Below the pieces are notes generated by a model. It did not search any database and had not been told where the DNA came from. It saw nothing but the letters and a program-made list of their open reading frames with translations. Shown here piece after piece: positions 21,272 to 33,520 of a stretch of 64,000 nt of DNA (position 1 is the stretch's first letter; each line of letters starts with the position of its first letter). The stretch is from contig NW_027436512.1 of NCBI RefSeq assembly GCF_031877795.1, forward strand, positions 2,261,407 to 2,325,406. Reading direction: 5' to 3'. The translations under genes were made by a program, and so were the position numbers. Source of the stretch: Strix aluco (taxonomy: Eukaryota; Chordata; Aves; Strigiformes; Strigidae).

Positions 21272-22559
21272 ACCTGCCAACACTTTTGTTTTGACACAGC
21301 ATGTACACAAACAACTGAATCACAAACAGGTGTTACTAATGACAAGGATTATGTCCAAGACCATTCTCCTGAAACCCATTCTGTTTGCTTGTGTTTGGGC
21401 CTCCATAAAAATTGAAGTGAAATTCCATCAGGCTAAATGCCATTAGAGTCAAAATCATTAACTAAAATAAATGATCTTAGGTAGCAACTGAGTATGAGCA
21501 ACTTCCCTTACATGTAGTTTGTTTTTTTATTATTAAAATTCATAATTGAGCAAGACACTACATCAAAATTTTACCTTAATATACAATTTGTCTATAGCGA
21601 GTAGTCATCAAAGCAGTAATTCACATCATAATTAAGTTAGTGCTGTGAGAGTCATAAAACTGGAAAGGCCTTTTGGGGTCACCAACTCTAGTGTTGGTTC
21701 TTCAAGCACCTATATCACTTACCCACATTTATCGCCCATCTCCTTATCTTCCCACCAAGACACAGAAACCACCTTGTTCTCCAGTTAGGTGATGCCATTG
21801 CTTGCTTACAACAGTAGTTAAACTTCTGCTAACCGAGTTCAGATTTCAAATGTTGCATGTTTTAGCACTCTGGACTACAGATTACCAGACTCAAATTCAA
21901 GATGTTACAAGTCTTGCTCTCACCCCATATATCTGTGTATCATTTTCAGTGTCATCCTCATAAGAAACAATTTCTACAGATCATACCCAGATCATCTTTA
22001 TTCAACTCCCTGTCCCTATGCACAGTGGTCCAATTCCTTCCTTTTTGAGACTGGCCATTTCTTCTTTTCACATGACCAAAGCACCTTCTGTTATCTGTTT
22101 TAATACCCTTTGCAAGACATCACTTTGTCTACCAAGTTGGTAGCCCCTCCCTTAGCCCTGGACTTCCTGATCCTCAAGATATACCTTTGTTTACGAACTG
22201 ATTTTTTGTCCATACCTCTCAGAGGTTCTATGTTTGCTCACCATATCCTGACACAACGATCAGGTGAATCATCAGCTCTGGGGTCATTTCCTAAGTGGAA
22301 GCTTTTCTTGTTATTCGAGATGCTTCATTGAATTTCATGCTCTCCTCCCTATCCAAGCTTCTCACTCCACCAAAAAGCTTCTTCAGTTTCTCTAGAAGCT
22401 TGACAGTTGCTGGTCTACATGTTAAACTAGGTTAAGTTAAACAGATAAAGTTGCAATCAACCAAACCAAGTTCATTTGTATGTCCAGCTTCCCTGAAGCA
22501 TCTGCTGTGCTTCCTAAAGCCATGTCTACAGTTAACTCCATTGATCTTATGCTTTCAGT
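21272..22559. other. Non-coding DNA, nothing recognised
   Basis: No open frame, RNA gene or repeat family recognised. Confidence 0.45.
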
Positions 22560-22990
22560 CACTATTTGATGATGAAACTGCCAGATAACGTTACCGAAAA
22601 TCGTAACCAAGAAAACTCTCCAAACCAAATGATAGTTTAGAAAGCTGACATTGGTTTATTGCAGCGCTGGGTGCATGGGGGATTTCTCCTTCTAACATGC
22701 ACACCAAGAAAAAAAGCACACTCATTATATACATTAAAAAAATGAATATTTATATACTTCCTGAGAAGTACCCGCTTATTTCGAGGGAATCTAATGCATA
22801 TGTTAAGTACCTGCCTATTTCCAGGAAATCTAATGCATGCATTGCAAGACTGCCTCCACGCACGCAGACTTGCTTATCTTGTCTGTACAAAGTGTACTGA
22901 ATTTGGGAAGGGTTGCTCTTCAGCACCAAGGCTTGCTTATTTTGTTGGTACGAAGCTTATACAAAGGGGCCTGTTATTGGTATATTAACT
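22560..22990 (-). repeat. Probable solo LTR (edges approximate)
   Basis: The minus strand reads cccagcgctgcaataaacc (polyadenylation signal near 22660), like the R region of the LTR at 13290-13773, then a U5-like end near ttttcggtaac (about 22580). Inside its upstream half two near repeats of about 40 bp (cctgcctatttccaggaaat type) occur at 22770-22840. Confidence 0.5.
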
Positions 22991-22998
22991 AAATTGCT

Positions 22999-23190
22999 TG
23001 TCGTGGTTTGAACTCGGCCAGTGGCCAATCACCACGTGGCCAGTTGTTTACTTCGCCTCCCCCCCTCCCCGGTGAAATAGGGGAGGGACAAAAAAAAAGA
23101 AATTTGTAGGTTGAATAAAAAAACCCCAATTAGTAAGAGTAACAAAACAGCAGTAACAATAGTAAGTCCAAACAGGTAATACACAACGCA
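22999..23190 (-). repeat. Truncated ERVL LTR, 3' end only
   Basis: The minus strand ends in gttcaaaccacgaca, the typical avian ERVL LTR 3' end, and aligns with the LTR end at 32969-33153. It is cut off by the CR1 at about 23190. Confidence 0.75.
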
Positions 23191-26001
23191 GTATGAGCAA
23201 CAAACAGGGGGAGCTTGAGGCCATGATGCAGCACGAGAACTATGACATAGTAGCCATAACAGAAACATGGTGGGATGCCTCACACAACTGGAGTGCTGCA
23301 ATCGATGGCTACAAGCTCTTCAGGAGAGACAGACAAGGAAGGAGAGGTGGTGGAGTGGCCCTATATATAAGAGAATGCTATGAGAGCTCAGAAACCAAGT
23401 ATAGTGATAACGGGGTTGAGAGTGTTTGGATTAGGTTAAGGGCCAATAAAGCGGATCTTGCTGTGGGAGTCTGCTATAGACCCCCCAACCAAAGCAGTGA
23501 GGTGGATGAAGCCTTCTATAAACAGTTGGGAGAAATCTCACGGTCACTTGCCGTTGTTCTTGTGGGGGACTTTAACCTCCCAGATATCTGCTGGGAATAC
23601 AACACAACAGAGAGGGAACAATCCAGGAGGTTCCTGGAATGTGTGGAGGATAACTTCCTCACACAGCTGGTGAGTGAGCCGACCAGGGAAGGTGCCCTCC
23701 TGGACCTGCTTCTTGTGAACAGGGAAGAGCTTGTGGGGGAAGTAAAGGTTGGAGGCCGTCTAGGGTGCAGTGATCATGAGATGATTGAGTTTTCAATCCT
23801 TGGAGAAATGAAGAGAGTGAATGAAGTAAAACTGCCACCTTAGACTTCCGGAGGGCAAACTTTGACCTGTTCAAAAGACTGATTAACAAAATCCCTTGGG
23901 AGGCTGCCCTGAAGGAAATGGGAGTCCAGGAAGGCTGGACATACTTCAAGAGAGAAGTCTTAAAGGCACAGGAGCAGGCTGTTCCAGTGTGCCGGAAAAC
24001 AAGCAGGCAGGGGAGGAGACCGGCCTGGCTAAACAGGGACCTTTGGCCGGATCTCAAGAACAAAAGGAGAATCTATTGCCTTTGGAAGAGGGGCCAGGCC
24101 TCTCATGAAGACTATAAAGACGTAGTGAAGTTATGCAGGGAGAGCATTAGGAGAGCCAAAGCACAGCTAGAGCTCAACTTGGCTACAGCTGTTAAGGATA
24201 ACAAAAAATGTTTCTATAAATTCATTAACAGCAAAAGGAGGATTAGGGAAAATCTCCCTCCTTTACTGGATGCAGAGGGAAACATGGTAACTAAGGATGA
24301 GGAAAAGGCTGAGGTGCTCAACACCTACTTTGCCTCAGTCTTTAGCAGTGGAACTGGCTGTTCCCTGGACACCCAGCCTCATGAGCTGGGAGATGGGGAG
24401 GGGAAGCAGAATGAGGTCAGCACAATTAAAGAGGAAGTGGTCAGAGACCTGCTACACCACTTGGATGCACACAGGTCTGTGGGACCGGATGGGTTACACC
24501 CAAGGGTGCTGAGGGAGTTGGCAGATGTGCTCGCCAAGCCGCTTTCCATGATCTAACTGAAATCATGGCTAACTGGGGAGGTCCCATTGGACTGGAGGGT
24601 GGCAAATGTGACGCCCATCTAAAAGAAAGGCAGAAAGGACGATCCAGGAAATTATAGACCCGTCAGTCTGACCTCGGTGCCAGGGAAGGTCATGGAGCAG
24701 GTCATCTCGAGTGCCATTAAAAGTCATATAATGGACAACCAGATGATCAGACCCAGTCAGCATGGGTTTATGAAAGGCAGGTCCTGCCTGACAAACCTGA
24801 TCTCCTTCTACGACAGGGCGACCTGCTTATTGGATGAGGGAAAGGCTGTGGATGTAGTTTACCTTGACTTTAGTAAGGCCTTTGACACTGTTTCCCACAG
24901 CATTCTCCTGGTGAAACTGGCTACTTGCGGCTTGGAGATTCGCACGCTTTGCTGGGTAAAAAACTGGCTGGATGGCCGGGCCCAAAGAGTTGTGGTGAAT
25001 GGAGTTAAATCCGGTTGGCGGCTCGTCACAAGTGGTGTCCCCCAGGGCTCGGTTTTGGGGCCACTCCTGTTTAACATCTTTATTGATGATCTAGATGAGG
25101 GGATCGAATGCACCCTCAGTCAGTTTGCAGACGACACCAAGTTGGGTGGGAGTGTTGATCTGCTCGAGGGTAGGGAGGCTCTGCAGAGAGACCTGGCCAG
25201 GCTGGAGCGATGGGCTGAGGCCAACTGGAGGAGTTTCAATAAGGCCAAATGCCGGGTGCTGCCCTTGGGCCACAACAACCCCCAGCAGCGCTACAGGCTT
25301 GGGGAGGAGTGGCTGGAGAGCTGCCAGTCAGAGAGGGACCTGGGGGGGTTGATTGACAGCCGGCTGAACAGGAGCCAGCAGTGTGCCCAGGTGGCCAAGA
25401 AGGCCAATGGCATCCTGGCCTGTATCAGCACTAGCGTGGCCAGCAGGGACAGGGAAGGGATCTTACCCCTGTACTCGGCACTGGTGAGGCCGCACCTCGA
25501 TGACTGTGTTCAGTTTTGGGCCCCTCACTACAAAAAGGACATTGATTTACTCAAGTGTGTCCAGAGAAGGGCAATGAAGCTGGTGAAGGGTCTGGAGCAC
25601 ATGTCGTACGAGGATCGGCTGAGGTAACTGGGGTTGTTTAGTCTGGAGAAGAGGAGGCTGAGGGGAGACCTCATCGCCCTCTACAGCTGTCTGAAAGGAG
25701 GTTGCAGAGAGCTGGGGATGAGTCTCTTTAATCAAGTAATAAGAGATAGGACAAGAGGTAATGGCCTCAAATTGCGCCAGGGAAGGTTTAGAATGGATAT
25801 TAGGAAGCATTTTTTTACAGAACAGGTCGTTAGGCGTTGGAATGGGCTGCCCAGGGAGGTGGTGGAGTCCCCATCCCTGGAGGTATTTAAGAGTCGGGTT
25901 GACATAGCGCTGAGGGATCTGGTGTAGTTGAGAACTGTCATTGTTAGGTTAATGGTTGGACTAGATGATCTTCAAGGTCTTTTCCAACCTAGACAATTCT
26001 G
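23191..26001 (+). mobile_element. CR1 LINE, 5'-truncated
   Basis: The element carries CR1 ORF2 and ends with the CR1 3' signature (cttcaaggtcttttccaacctag, then attctgtg). A TCTGTG microsatellite (about 25999-26027) follows. The 5' end is truncated within the endonuclease and joins an ERVL LTR fragment. Confidence 0.93.
23193..25927 (+). pseudogene. CR1 ORF2 (endonuclease-reverse transcriptase), broken
   Basis: ORF2 nicks target DNA and reverse-transcribes the element RNA. The endonuclease (23193-23843) shows AITETWWD, VGDFNLPD and SDHEMIEF, but its first catalytic block is cut off by truncation. A frameshift near 23840 leads to a second open part (23918-24556) ending in a stop (TAA at 24554-24556). 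The RT (24677-25627) shows [21 protein letters not shown] and the catalytic FADD, and ends in a premature TAA near 25625. The C-terminal part (25634-25927) continues in another frame. At least three lesions make it inactive. Confidence 0.9.
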
Positions 26002-26125
26002 TGTCTGTGTCTGTGTCTGTGTCTGCTCACCAACCAGCGACTGGTACGCAGCCCGCCCCCAGCAGTGATCCCGACCACATCAAAGATCCTGCCCGGAAAA
26101 CGGAAATGAGAGAACACTCGTATCA
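26002..26125. other. Spacer between two tail-to-tail CR1 copies
   Basis: About 125 bp: the end of the TCTGTG microsatellite and unique sequence. It is the loop of a large inverted repeat formed by the two CR1 elements. Confidence 0.6.
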
Positions 26126-28965
26126 CAGAATCACAGAACCATCTAGGTTGGAAGGGACCTTGAAGAATAACTAGTCCAAACGTTAACCTAACATTGACAG
26201 TTCTCAACTCCACCATATCCCTAAGTGCTATGTCAACCCGCCTCTTGAACACCTCCAGGGATGGGGACTCCACCACCTCCCTGGGCAGCCCATTCCAACG
26301 CCTAACAGCCCGTTCTGTAAAGAAATACTTCCTAATATGCAGTCTAAACATTCCATGGTGCAACTTGAGGCCATTCCCTCTTGTCCTATCGCTTATTACT
26401 TGGTTAAAGAGACTCATCCCCAGCTCTCTGCAACCTCCTTTCAGGTAGCTGTAGAGGGCGATGAGGTCTCCCCTCAGCCTCCTCTTCTCCAGACTAAACA
26501 ACCCCAGTTCCCTCAGCCGCCCCTCGTACGACATGTGCTCCAGACCCTGCACCAGCTTCGTTGCCCTTCTCTGGACACGCTCGAGTAATTCAATGTCCCT
26601 TTTGTAGTGAGGGGCCCAAAACTGAACACAGTCATCGAGGTGCGGCCTCACCAGTGCCGAGTACAGGGGTAAGATCACTTCCCTGTCCCTGCTGGCCACG
26701 CTATTTCTGATACAGGCCAGGATGCCATTGGCTGCCTTGGCCACCTGGGCACACTGCTGGCTCCTGTTCAGCCGGCTGTCAATCAACACCCCCAGGTCCC
26801 TCTCTGACTGGCAGCTCTCCAGCCACTCCTCCCCAAGCCTGTAGCGCTGCTGGGGGTTGTTGTGGCCCAAGGGCAGCACCCGGCATTTGGCCTTATTGAA
26901 ACTCCTCCAGTTGGCCTCAGCCCATCGCTCCAGCCTGTCCAGGTCTCTCTGCAGAGCCTCCCTACCCTCGAGCAGACCAACACTCCCACCCAACTTGGTG
27001 TCATCTGCAAACTTACTGAGGGTGCACTCGATCCCCTCATCTAGATCATCAATAAAGATGTTAAACAGGAGTGGCCCCAAAACCGAGCCCTGGGGGACAC
27101 CACTCGTGACCGGCCGCCAACTGGATTTAACTCCATTCACCACCACTCTTTGGGCCCGGCCATCCAGCCAGTTTTTTACCCAGCAAAGCGTGTGCCCATC
27201 CAAGCCTCGAGCAGCCAGTTTCACCAGGAGAATGCTGTGGGAAACGGTGTCAAAGGCCTTACTGAAGTCAAGGTAAACTACATCCACAGCCTTTCCCTCA
27301 TCCAATAAGCAGGTCACCCTGTCGTAGAAGGAGATCAGGTTTGTCAAGCAGGACCTGCCTTTCATAAACCCATGCTGACTGGGTCTGAGCATCTGGTTGT
27401 CCCTCATGTGCTGTGTGATGGTACTCAGGATGAGCTGCTCCATCAGCTTCCTGGGCACTGAAGTCAAGCTGACAGGCCTGTAATTTCCCGGATCATCCTT
27501 CTGACCCTTCTTATAGATGGGCGTCACATTAGCCAGTTTCCAGTCTGTCGGGACCTCCCCGGTCAGCCAGGACTGCTGGTAAATGATGGAAAGCAGCTTT
27601 GCAAGCACCCCAGCCAGCTCCTTCAGCACCCTCGGGTGTATCCCATCTGGTCCCATAGACTTGTGTGTGTCTATGTGATGCAGTAGGTCACTGCCTGTCT
27701 CCTCCTGGATTGCAGGGGGGGTCGTTCTCCCAGTCTCTGTCCTCTGGCTGAGGAGGCTGGATTCCCTCAATACAACTAGTCTTGTTATTAAAGACTGAGG
27801 CAAAGAAGGCATTAAGCACCTCAGCCTTCTCCTCATCACTTGTTACCATGTTTCCTCCCGCATCCAGCAGGGGATGGAGACTCTCCCTGGTCTTTCTTTT
27901 GCTGTTGATGTACTTATAGAAACATTTCTTGTTGTCCTTGATTGCTGAAGCCAGAGAAATTTCCAGCTGGGCTTTAGACCTCCTGATTTCCACCCTGCAT
28001 AGCCTCACAGCCTCTTTGTAATCACTGTGAGTGGCTAGCCCCTTCTTCCAAAGGCTGTAAACTCTCCTTTTGTCCCCGAGTTCCAGCCAAAGCTCCCTGT
28101 TCAGCCAGGGTGGTCTTCTCTGTTGCCGGCTTCTCTTACAGCACCTGGGGACCGCCTGCTCCTGAGCCATTAAGACTTCCTTCTTAAAGAGTGCCCAGCC
28201 TTCCTGGACCCCTATACCCTTCAGGACTGTCTCCCAAGGGATCCTGTCAAGCAGGTGCCTAAACAAGTCAAAGGCAGCCCTTTGGAAGTCCAGGATGTCA
28301 GTTCTGCTTAGCCCTCTCCTGGCCTCTCTAAGAATAGAGAACTCTATTATTTCATGATTGCTGTGCCCTAGTCGTCCTCTGACTGCCACATCATCCACCA
28401 GTCCTTCTTTGTTCACAAAGAGGAGATCCAGCAGGGCAGCTTCTCTGGTTGGTTCTCTCACCAGTTGCGTCAGGAAGTTGTCCCCCACACATTCCAGGAA
28501 TCTCTGGGACTGGTCCCGCTCTGCTGTGCTGTATTTCCATCAGATGTCTGGGAAGTTGAAGTCTCCCACAAGAACAAGGGCAAGCGATCGTGAGATTTCT
28601 CCTAAATGCCTATAGAATATTTCATCCACCTCTCTGTCCTGGGTGGGTGGCCTATAGTAGACTCCTACTACAACATCTGCCCTGTTGGCCTTCCCCCTGA
28701 TTCTAACGCAAAGACACTCCACCCTGTCTTCACTACACTTGTGCTCAAAGCAATCATAACAGTCCCTAACATACAGCGCCACCCCACCACCTCTCCTTCC
28801 TTGTCTGTCCCTCCTAAAGAGCTTGTAGCCCTCAACAGGTGCACTCCAGTCATGGGAGACATCCCACCATATTTCTGTGATAGCCACGACATCATCATTT
28901 TCCTTTTTCATCATGGCTTCAAGCTCCTCCTGTTTGTTACCCATGCTGTGTGCATTGGTATACAT
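26126..28965 (-). pseudogene. CR1 ORF2, lightly damaged
   Basis: Starts MYTNAHSMGN (catalytic Asn of the endonuclease present) with ITEIWWD and GDFNFPDI. A stop (28540-28542) interrupts the endonuclease where the other copy has Cys-Trp. The frame then resumes; its SDH motif reads SNH, which should inactivate the endonuclease. A one-base shift at a 7-nt G run (27715-27721) separates it from a 600-codon open RT half with [21 protein letters not shown] and FADD, continuing into the C-terminal [10 protein letters not shown] segment. Three lesions only, so a fairly young copy. Confidence 0.9.
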
Positions 28966-29009
28966 GCACTTCAGCTGGGCTGATGTTTTGCCCCCTTCCC
29001 CCTTCAGAT

Positions 29010-29440
29010 CTAGTTTAAAGCTCTGTCAATGAGCCCAGCTAACTCCTGCCCCAAGATCCTCTTCCCCCTCTGGGACAGGTGCTTCCCATCTAATGCCAAA
29101 AGGTCTGGTGCCTTGTATACCAACCCATGATTGAAAAATCCAAAGCCCTGACGGTAATACCAGTCTTGGAGCCACAAGTTCATCTGTTTTCTCCGGTATT
29201 CTTCTTCATGCATCCCCCCAACTGAAGGGATGGAGGAGAACACAATTTGTGCCCCCGACCCCTTAATCACTTTCCCCAAGGACCTGAAATCTCTCTTCAT
29301 TGCTTTAGGACTTCTCCTGGTAATGTCGTCACTACCTACCTGAAAAACCAGGAGAGGGTAGTAGTCCTTGGGTCTCACTAGAGCAGGGAGTTTTGCCATG
29401 AGGTCCTTGATGCGGGCCCCAGGGAAGCAGCAGACTTCCC
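29010..29440 (-). pseudogene. CR1 ORF1 C-terminal esterase fragment
   Basis: CR1 ORF1 encodes an SGNH-type esterase of uncertain role in retrotransposition. The visible part has CCFPGARIKDL, a VGSDDI block (the usual G-x-N-D region) and DGKHLSQRG with the catalytic Asp and His. The N-terminal half, including the catalytic Ser block, is missing because the element is truncated at about 29440. It ends 45 bp before the ORF2 start. Confidence 0.8.
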
Positions 29441-29442
29441 TT

Positions 29443-29565
29443 TATATACTGAGCATGATGTCACATGATATGGAATACTCCAATGACCAATCCGGGCCCG
29501 GCCCTCTAGCTGTGCTCCCTCTCAGCCCAAGGAAAGTTAACTCTATCCTGGACAAAGCCAGGACA
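29443..29565 (-). repeat. 5' end of an ERVL-type LTR fused to CR1
   Basis: The minus strand starts TGTCCTGGCTTTGTCCAGGA and tagagttaac, the avian ERVL LTR start pattern. It reaches a TATA-like gtatataaaggg, then becomes CR1 ORF1 sequence. Confidence 0.7.
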
Positions 29566-32293
29566 TTGTTTCAAGTCTTTGGTATCAATAACACAGCTCT
29601 ATGTACCCAGCCATTACCAACAGCATTCATTCTCTGGTGTGGGGAGTTGGTCTCTCACAGTGAGAATACCCAGAAATACTTCTCTTTAACCATATTACAA
29701 GATTTCTACCCACATTTAAATCCTTGACTATGTGAGGTAGATCCCCTGCACTATCACATCAAAAACCTCTTAGCAGCTCTTCCCAAATCAATTTCAGCCC
29801 AACTGGTTCTCTTTTATCCACACTAATGCTGCTTTACAATTTTGCATCACTAACACACAGTGGAATTTTCCCAGTCACCTTTATTCCTCTCTTTCCAGAG
29901 CAGGACATCCTCTCTGTTCCCCTCATAACCCCAACTCCTTGTGGTTCCTACTAACCCTATAATGGCTAGTTCCGAGTCCTACACCAACAGTCCCATTCCC
30001 ACGACTTTAGTCACAAGCTCCCCACTTTGCTTTATAACACTAATGTGTTTGCACTATCTTGGAAACAAACTCAACTATACTAATTAAAATGCTTTTCACT
30101 GTTTATTTTATGCAACCATATCACTTGTCATTTCAAGATCATAAAATCCCTCTACTTCATCTCTAACACCAGCTCTTCTCCTGATGCTCTAGGAGGAAAA
30201 AAATTACAATGCAAGCCCCCAGCAAGTTAACTCATATGTATTTGGATTTCTGTCACATGCTGCTCTGCTCCAATAAAGCCTGAATACATTTTTATAGCTT
30301 TGACTGAAGTGTCAGATATATATAGAATGGTAACTTCAAACTCACATTTACAATGGAAGTAAAAGGCTTGTTGGTAGAGCTCTGTTAAACCACACTCCTC
30401 CACCTAGCCAAAGTGTAACAAAATATTGATTTTACACAGTAATCCAGTAGATCATAGCACATCTTGATCTCTTTTTAACCATGGAAAAATATGTAAACAC
30501 TTCTCATTAGTCAGATTAGTCATAATACAACAGCCACATACCTCCACTCAAGTAACAGACATTACCAAACTCCATTTTTCCCAGTCCTTAAGTACTGGAA
30601 GGATGGGGAGTAAAAATTTCCTAATAGCTTCTCCAATCTAAGAAAAGGCACACCAACTTCTGCTGTTGTGATGCTGAAGCAAGAAAACCAGTTCTGTCTA
30701 AAAAGCATAAGTTGTCATGTATGATGATAATCAACATAAAGCTGCCTAGACCTGCAGGAAATCCTTCATCAGTTTTAATTCAAAATCTGATCTTTTTCTA
30801 GAACACCCTAGGTTGTTATACTAAAAAACACTATGTCCTACAGAGTGTCATATTAGATGATTACAACAATCCATCCTGGCCTTATAACTACAATTTCTAA
30901 ACAGTTAATCTCCTCAAAAAAATCTGCTACTAAAATGGCACATACAGACTCCACTTACTTAATTTGATATGTCAAAATTAATAAAATGTTGCACATGCAG
31001 AAAGTTATACCGGGTAGGAAAGACTGAAATAAAATGATTGTTTCACATCCATTTTGCCCTCCTCACCAATCCATATCCATGTTGTGTGCCAAATTCAAGT
31101 GACATATGAGTTTAGGTTCAGATCAGGAGTTCAAGTTTGGAGAATGTTTGAACTGGAAAATAACAAGAATTTCTCATTAAAAAACCAAGAATGTATTCAT
31201 CTATGAAACAGCATTATGATTCTGGTAGTGTTAGAACTCCCAAATCCAAAAGCAAAGGCAATCTCAGCTTTCTAGTAAATTACAGCCCTCAGACTCTCAA
31301 AGAAAAGCTTGCTTTTAAAGTCTCATGATGAAGAATAACTCATGAAATTGGGAAGGTGAACAAAATAGGAATGACACATAATTTTCTAAAATGTGTGTAG
31401 CAGTTTACTCATCAAATTCCTTCTTCACCCAAAGCTGATAAGCTACCTTGGTATCATCTCAATTAGTTTCTGATACTCATGGCCCTTTAGGAAAAAAGCA
31501 GTTATTAAAGACTTCCAGAATAACAGTTTGTAGATCTCCAGTGTAATTTCAGTCAACACTCCACAGGGGCTTCATTTGCAAAGGACTCTGGCTGTTGCAA
31601 CAGAAGATTGTGTGACAACTAAATGTTAATCATCACAAGCACTGAAAGTTTGAAGTCCCTAGACATTTCCTGGAAACATGTTCTGAGGTTTATACAAGCC
31701 CTCAGGAAAGGAAAACATCTCTAAAGGGTTTCCTTCTAGAAATTTAGATATCTACATATTCATATATATATATACACACATATATATTTTCATTCCTTAG
31801 AAACTGCTACTTCCGCTAAGCAGAAGTTTTCAGTTTACAATATAGCTCAAGTGAAATTTTACCCAGAGTTTCTTCATGCCTAGCCTTTCCATCACTACCT
31901 GGCTATATGGAACCGTTCTTGAAATATCCTTATTTCAGAGCAATTATAAAATACCCACAGAACTCTGAAAGAACTCAGTTTGCACAGCAGTCTTTGAACA
32001 ATCTGGTCAAGGATTTGCTGAAAAACTGCCTTAGAGTAACCTTCTTGTGACACTCAGGATGCCAACACTCAGTATAGAATAAAGCACACAGGTCCCCATG
32101 CTTGAAGTTTCTAAAGCTGTCTGGCCTTGATCATGTACCCAGTGGCACAAAAAAATAAGTCTATGGCAACTCCAGAAATTATCGCAAGCCAACAGAGGTG
32201 GTCAGGGAAAAGTCCCACGAAGGTTTAGAAGCACAGTGTACCTTCATCAGCACATGAGACTCCAAATCAGTGCCTGACTCTGGGGGGTTGCAT
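29566..32293. other. Non-coding AT-rich DNA
   Basis: No open frame of note. A TA/CA dinucleotide stretch lies near 31763-31788. No repeat family recognised. Confidence 0.5.
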
Positions 32294-32400
32294 TTCCGGC
32301 TCAGCCAGACCCAGTACAGTGGTACCAGGTGGTGAGCAATTGCATTGTGCATCACTCGCTTTATATATTCATTTTTGTACCGGGTCTGGCTGAGCCGGAA
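32294..32400. repeat. 25-bp inverted repeat
   Basis: 32294-32318 (ttccggctcagccagaccc, then agtaca) is the reverse complement of 32376-32400, the start of the ERVL LTR, with one mismatch and a 57-bp loop. Confidence 0.8.
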
Positions 32401-33153
32401 TTGGTTTTCCCCTGTAGCAGCCCTCATGGTGCTGTGTTTGATGTTGGGAGCTGGCAGGGTGTTGATAGCACCCTGGTGGTGTGGCTACTGCTGAGTGGTG
32501 CTTACACAGCACCAAGGCTCTTTCCGACATTTCCCCCCCTCCCACAGTGGGACGGGGTGGGCAAGATCTTGGGAGGGGACACAACCAGGACAGCTGACCC
32601 CAACTGACCAAAGGGATATTCCAGACCATCTGACGGCTGCTCAGTATAAAGCTGGGAGAAAGGAGGAAGGGGGTGGGGTCACCCTTGGTCCTCCGAGGCA
32701 ACCCCTCCGCGTATGGGAGCCCTGCTTCCTGAGAAGGCCCGACATCGCCTGTTCATGGGAAGTAGAGAATAAATCTGTTTGCTTTTTTTGCTTCCGTGCA
32801 TGGACCTTTGCTTCGCTTTGCTTATATTAAAACTGCTTTTGTTTTACCCACAAGGGTTGGTTATTTTCTTTCCCCTCTTTGCCCTGTTGAGAGAAAAAGG
32901 GGAAGGGGGGGGAAGTGATAGAGCGACTTGGTGGGTACCAGGCATTTAGCCAAGGTCAAACCACCACAATTTTATTAGTATTATTGTTGTTATCGTTCTT
33001 TCCTTCTCGTGTCGTTCTATTAAACTGTCCTTATCTCAACCCACAAGGTTTTACTTTTATTTTTCTTCCAATTCTCCTCCCTATCCCACGGCAGGAAGAA
33101 GCGAGCGAGCAGCCATGTGGTGCTTTGTTGGCAGCTGGGCCTAAACCACAACA
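32319..33153 (+). repeat. Older ERVL LTR, split by a younger one
   Basis: gagcaattgcattgtgcatcac before the nested LTR and tattagtattattgttgtt after it form the continuous pattern of an avian ERVL LTR. It ends ctaaaccacaaca at 33153. The 5' edge is not clear. Confidence 0.7.
32376..32968 (+). mobile_element. Solo ERVL LTR with site duplication
   Basis: 593 bp from TGTACCGGGTCTGG to AAACCACCACA. A perfect 5-bp duplication ATTTT flanks it (32371-32375 and 32969-32973), as expected for class III integration. TATA-like gtataaag and gagaataaatctg are present. Confidence 0.9.
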
Positions 33154-33402
33154 GCCACAAAGCAGCACAACTCAGGACAGATTTGCTACAATATCATGTA
33201 AGAAGTTCGAGCAATAACCCTTGTCTGTTCCCAAGCCAACCATCTCCCAGCCCAGGCCTTGGACAACAGGCCTATGTTTTCCTCCAGAATAGAAGGTGAT
33301 GTAGCCCTTTCATCAGTTCACTTTGCCTTATTCAAGCATCCTTGCCACAGGGCCTGCACCACTGTGCTGCCATAAAAGCCTAAAAGAATTAAGGGTTTAA
33401 TA
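33154..33402. other. Short unassigned spacer
   Basis: Nothing recognised. Confidence 0.4.
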
Positions 33403-33520
33403 ATCACAGAATCACAGAATCATCTAGGTTGGAAAAGACCTTGAAGATCATCTAGTCCAACCACTAACCTAACATTGACAGTTCTCAACTACACCATACC
33501 TCTAAGCACTATGTCAACGC
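33403..33520 (-). repeat. CR1 3' tail fragment
   Basis: Two cacagaat octamers and catctaggttggaaaagacc, the CR1 3' end in reverse, about 118 bp long. Confidence 0.9.

Larger units (their letters stand above)
26126..29440 (-). mobile_element. CR1 LINE with ORF1 end and nearly complete ORF2
   Basis: Read on the minus strand it runs from the end of ORF1 (esterase domain) through ORF2 to the CR1 tail with two cacagaat units (plus strand, 26127-26142). It is longer and less damaged than the neighbouring plus-strand copy. Its 5' end is fused to an LTR fragment at about 29440. Confidence 0.93.

Noticed and set aside
26194-27276. Plus-strand open frames of 60-139 codons
   Set aside because: Antisense shadows of CR1 ORF2 on the minus strand.
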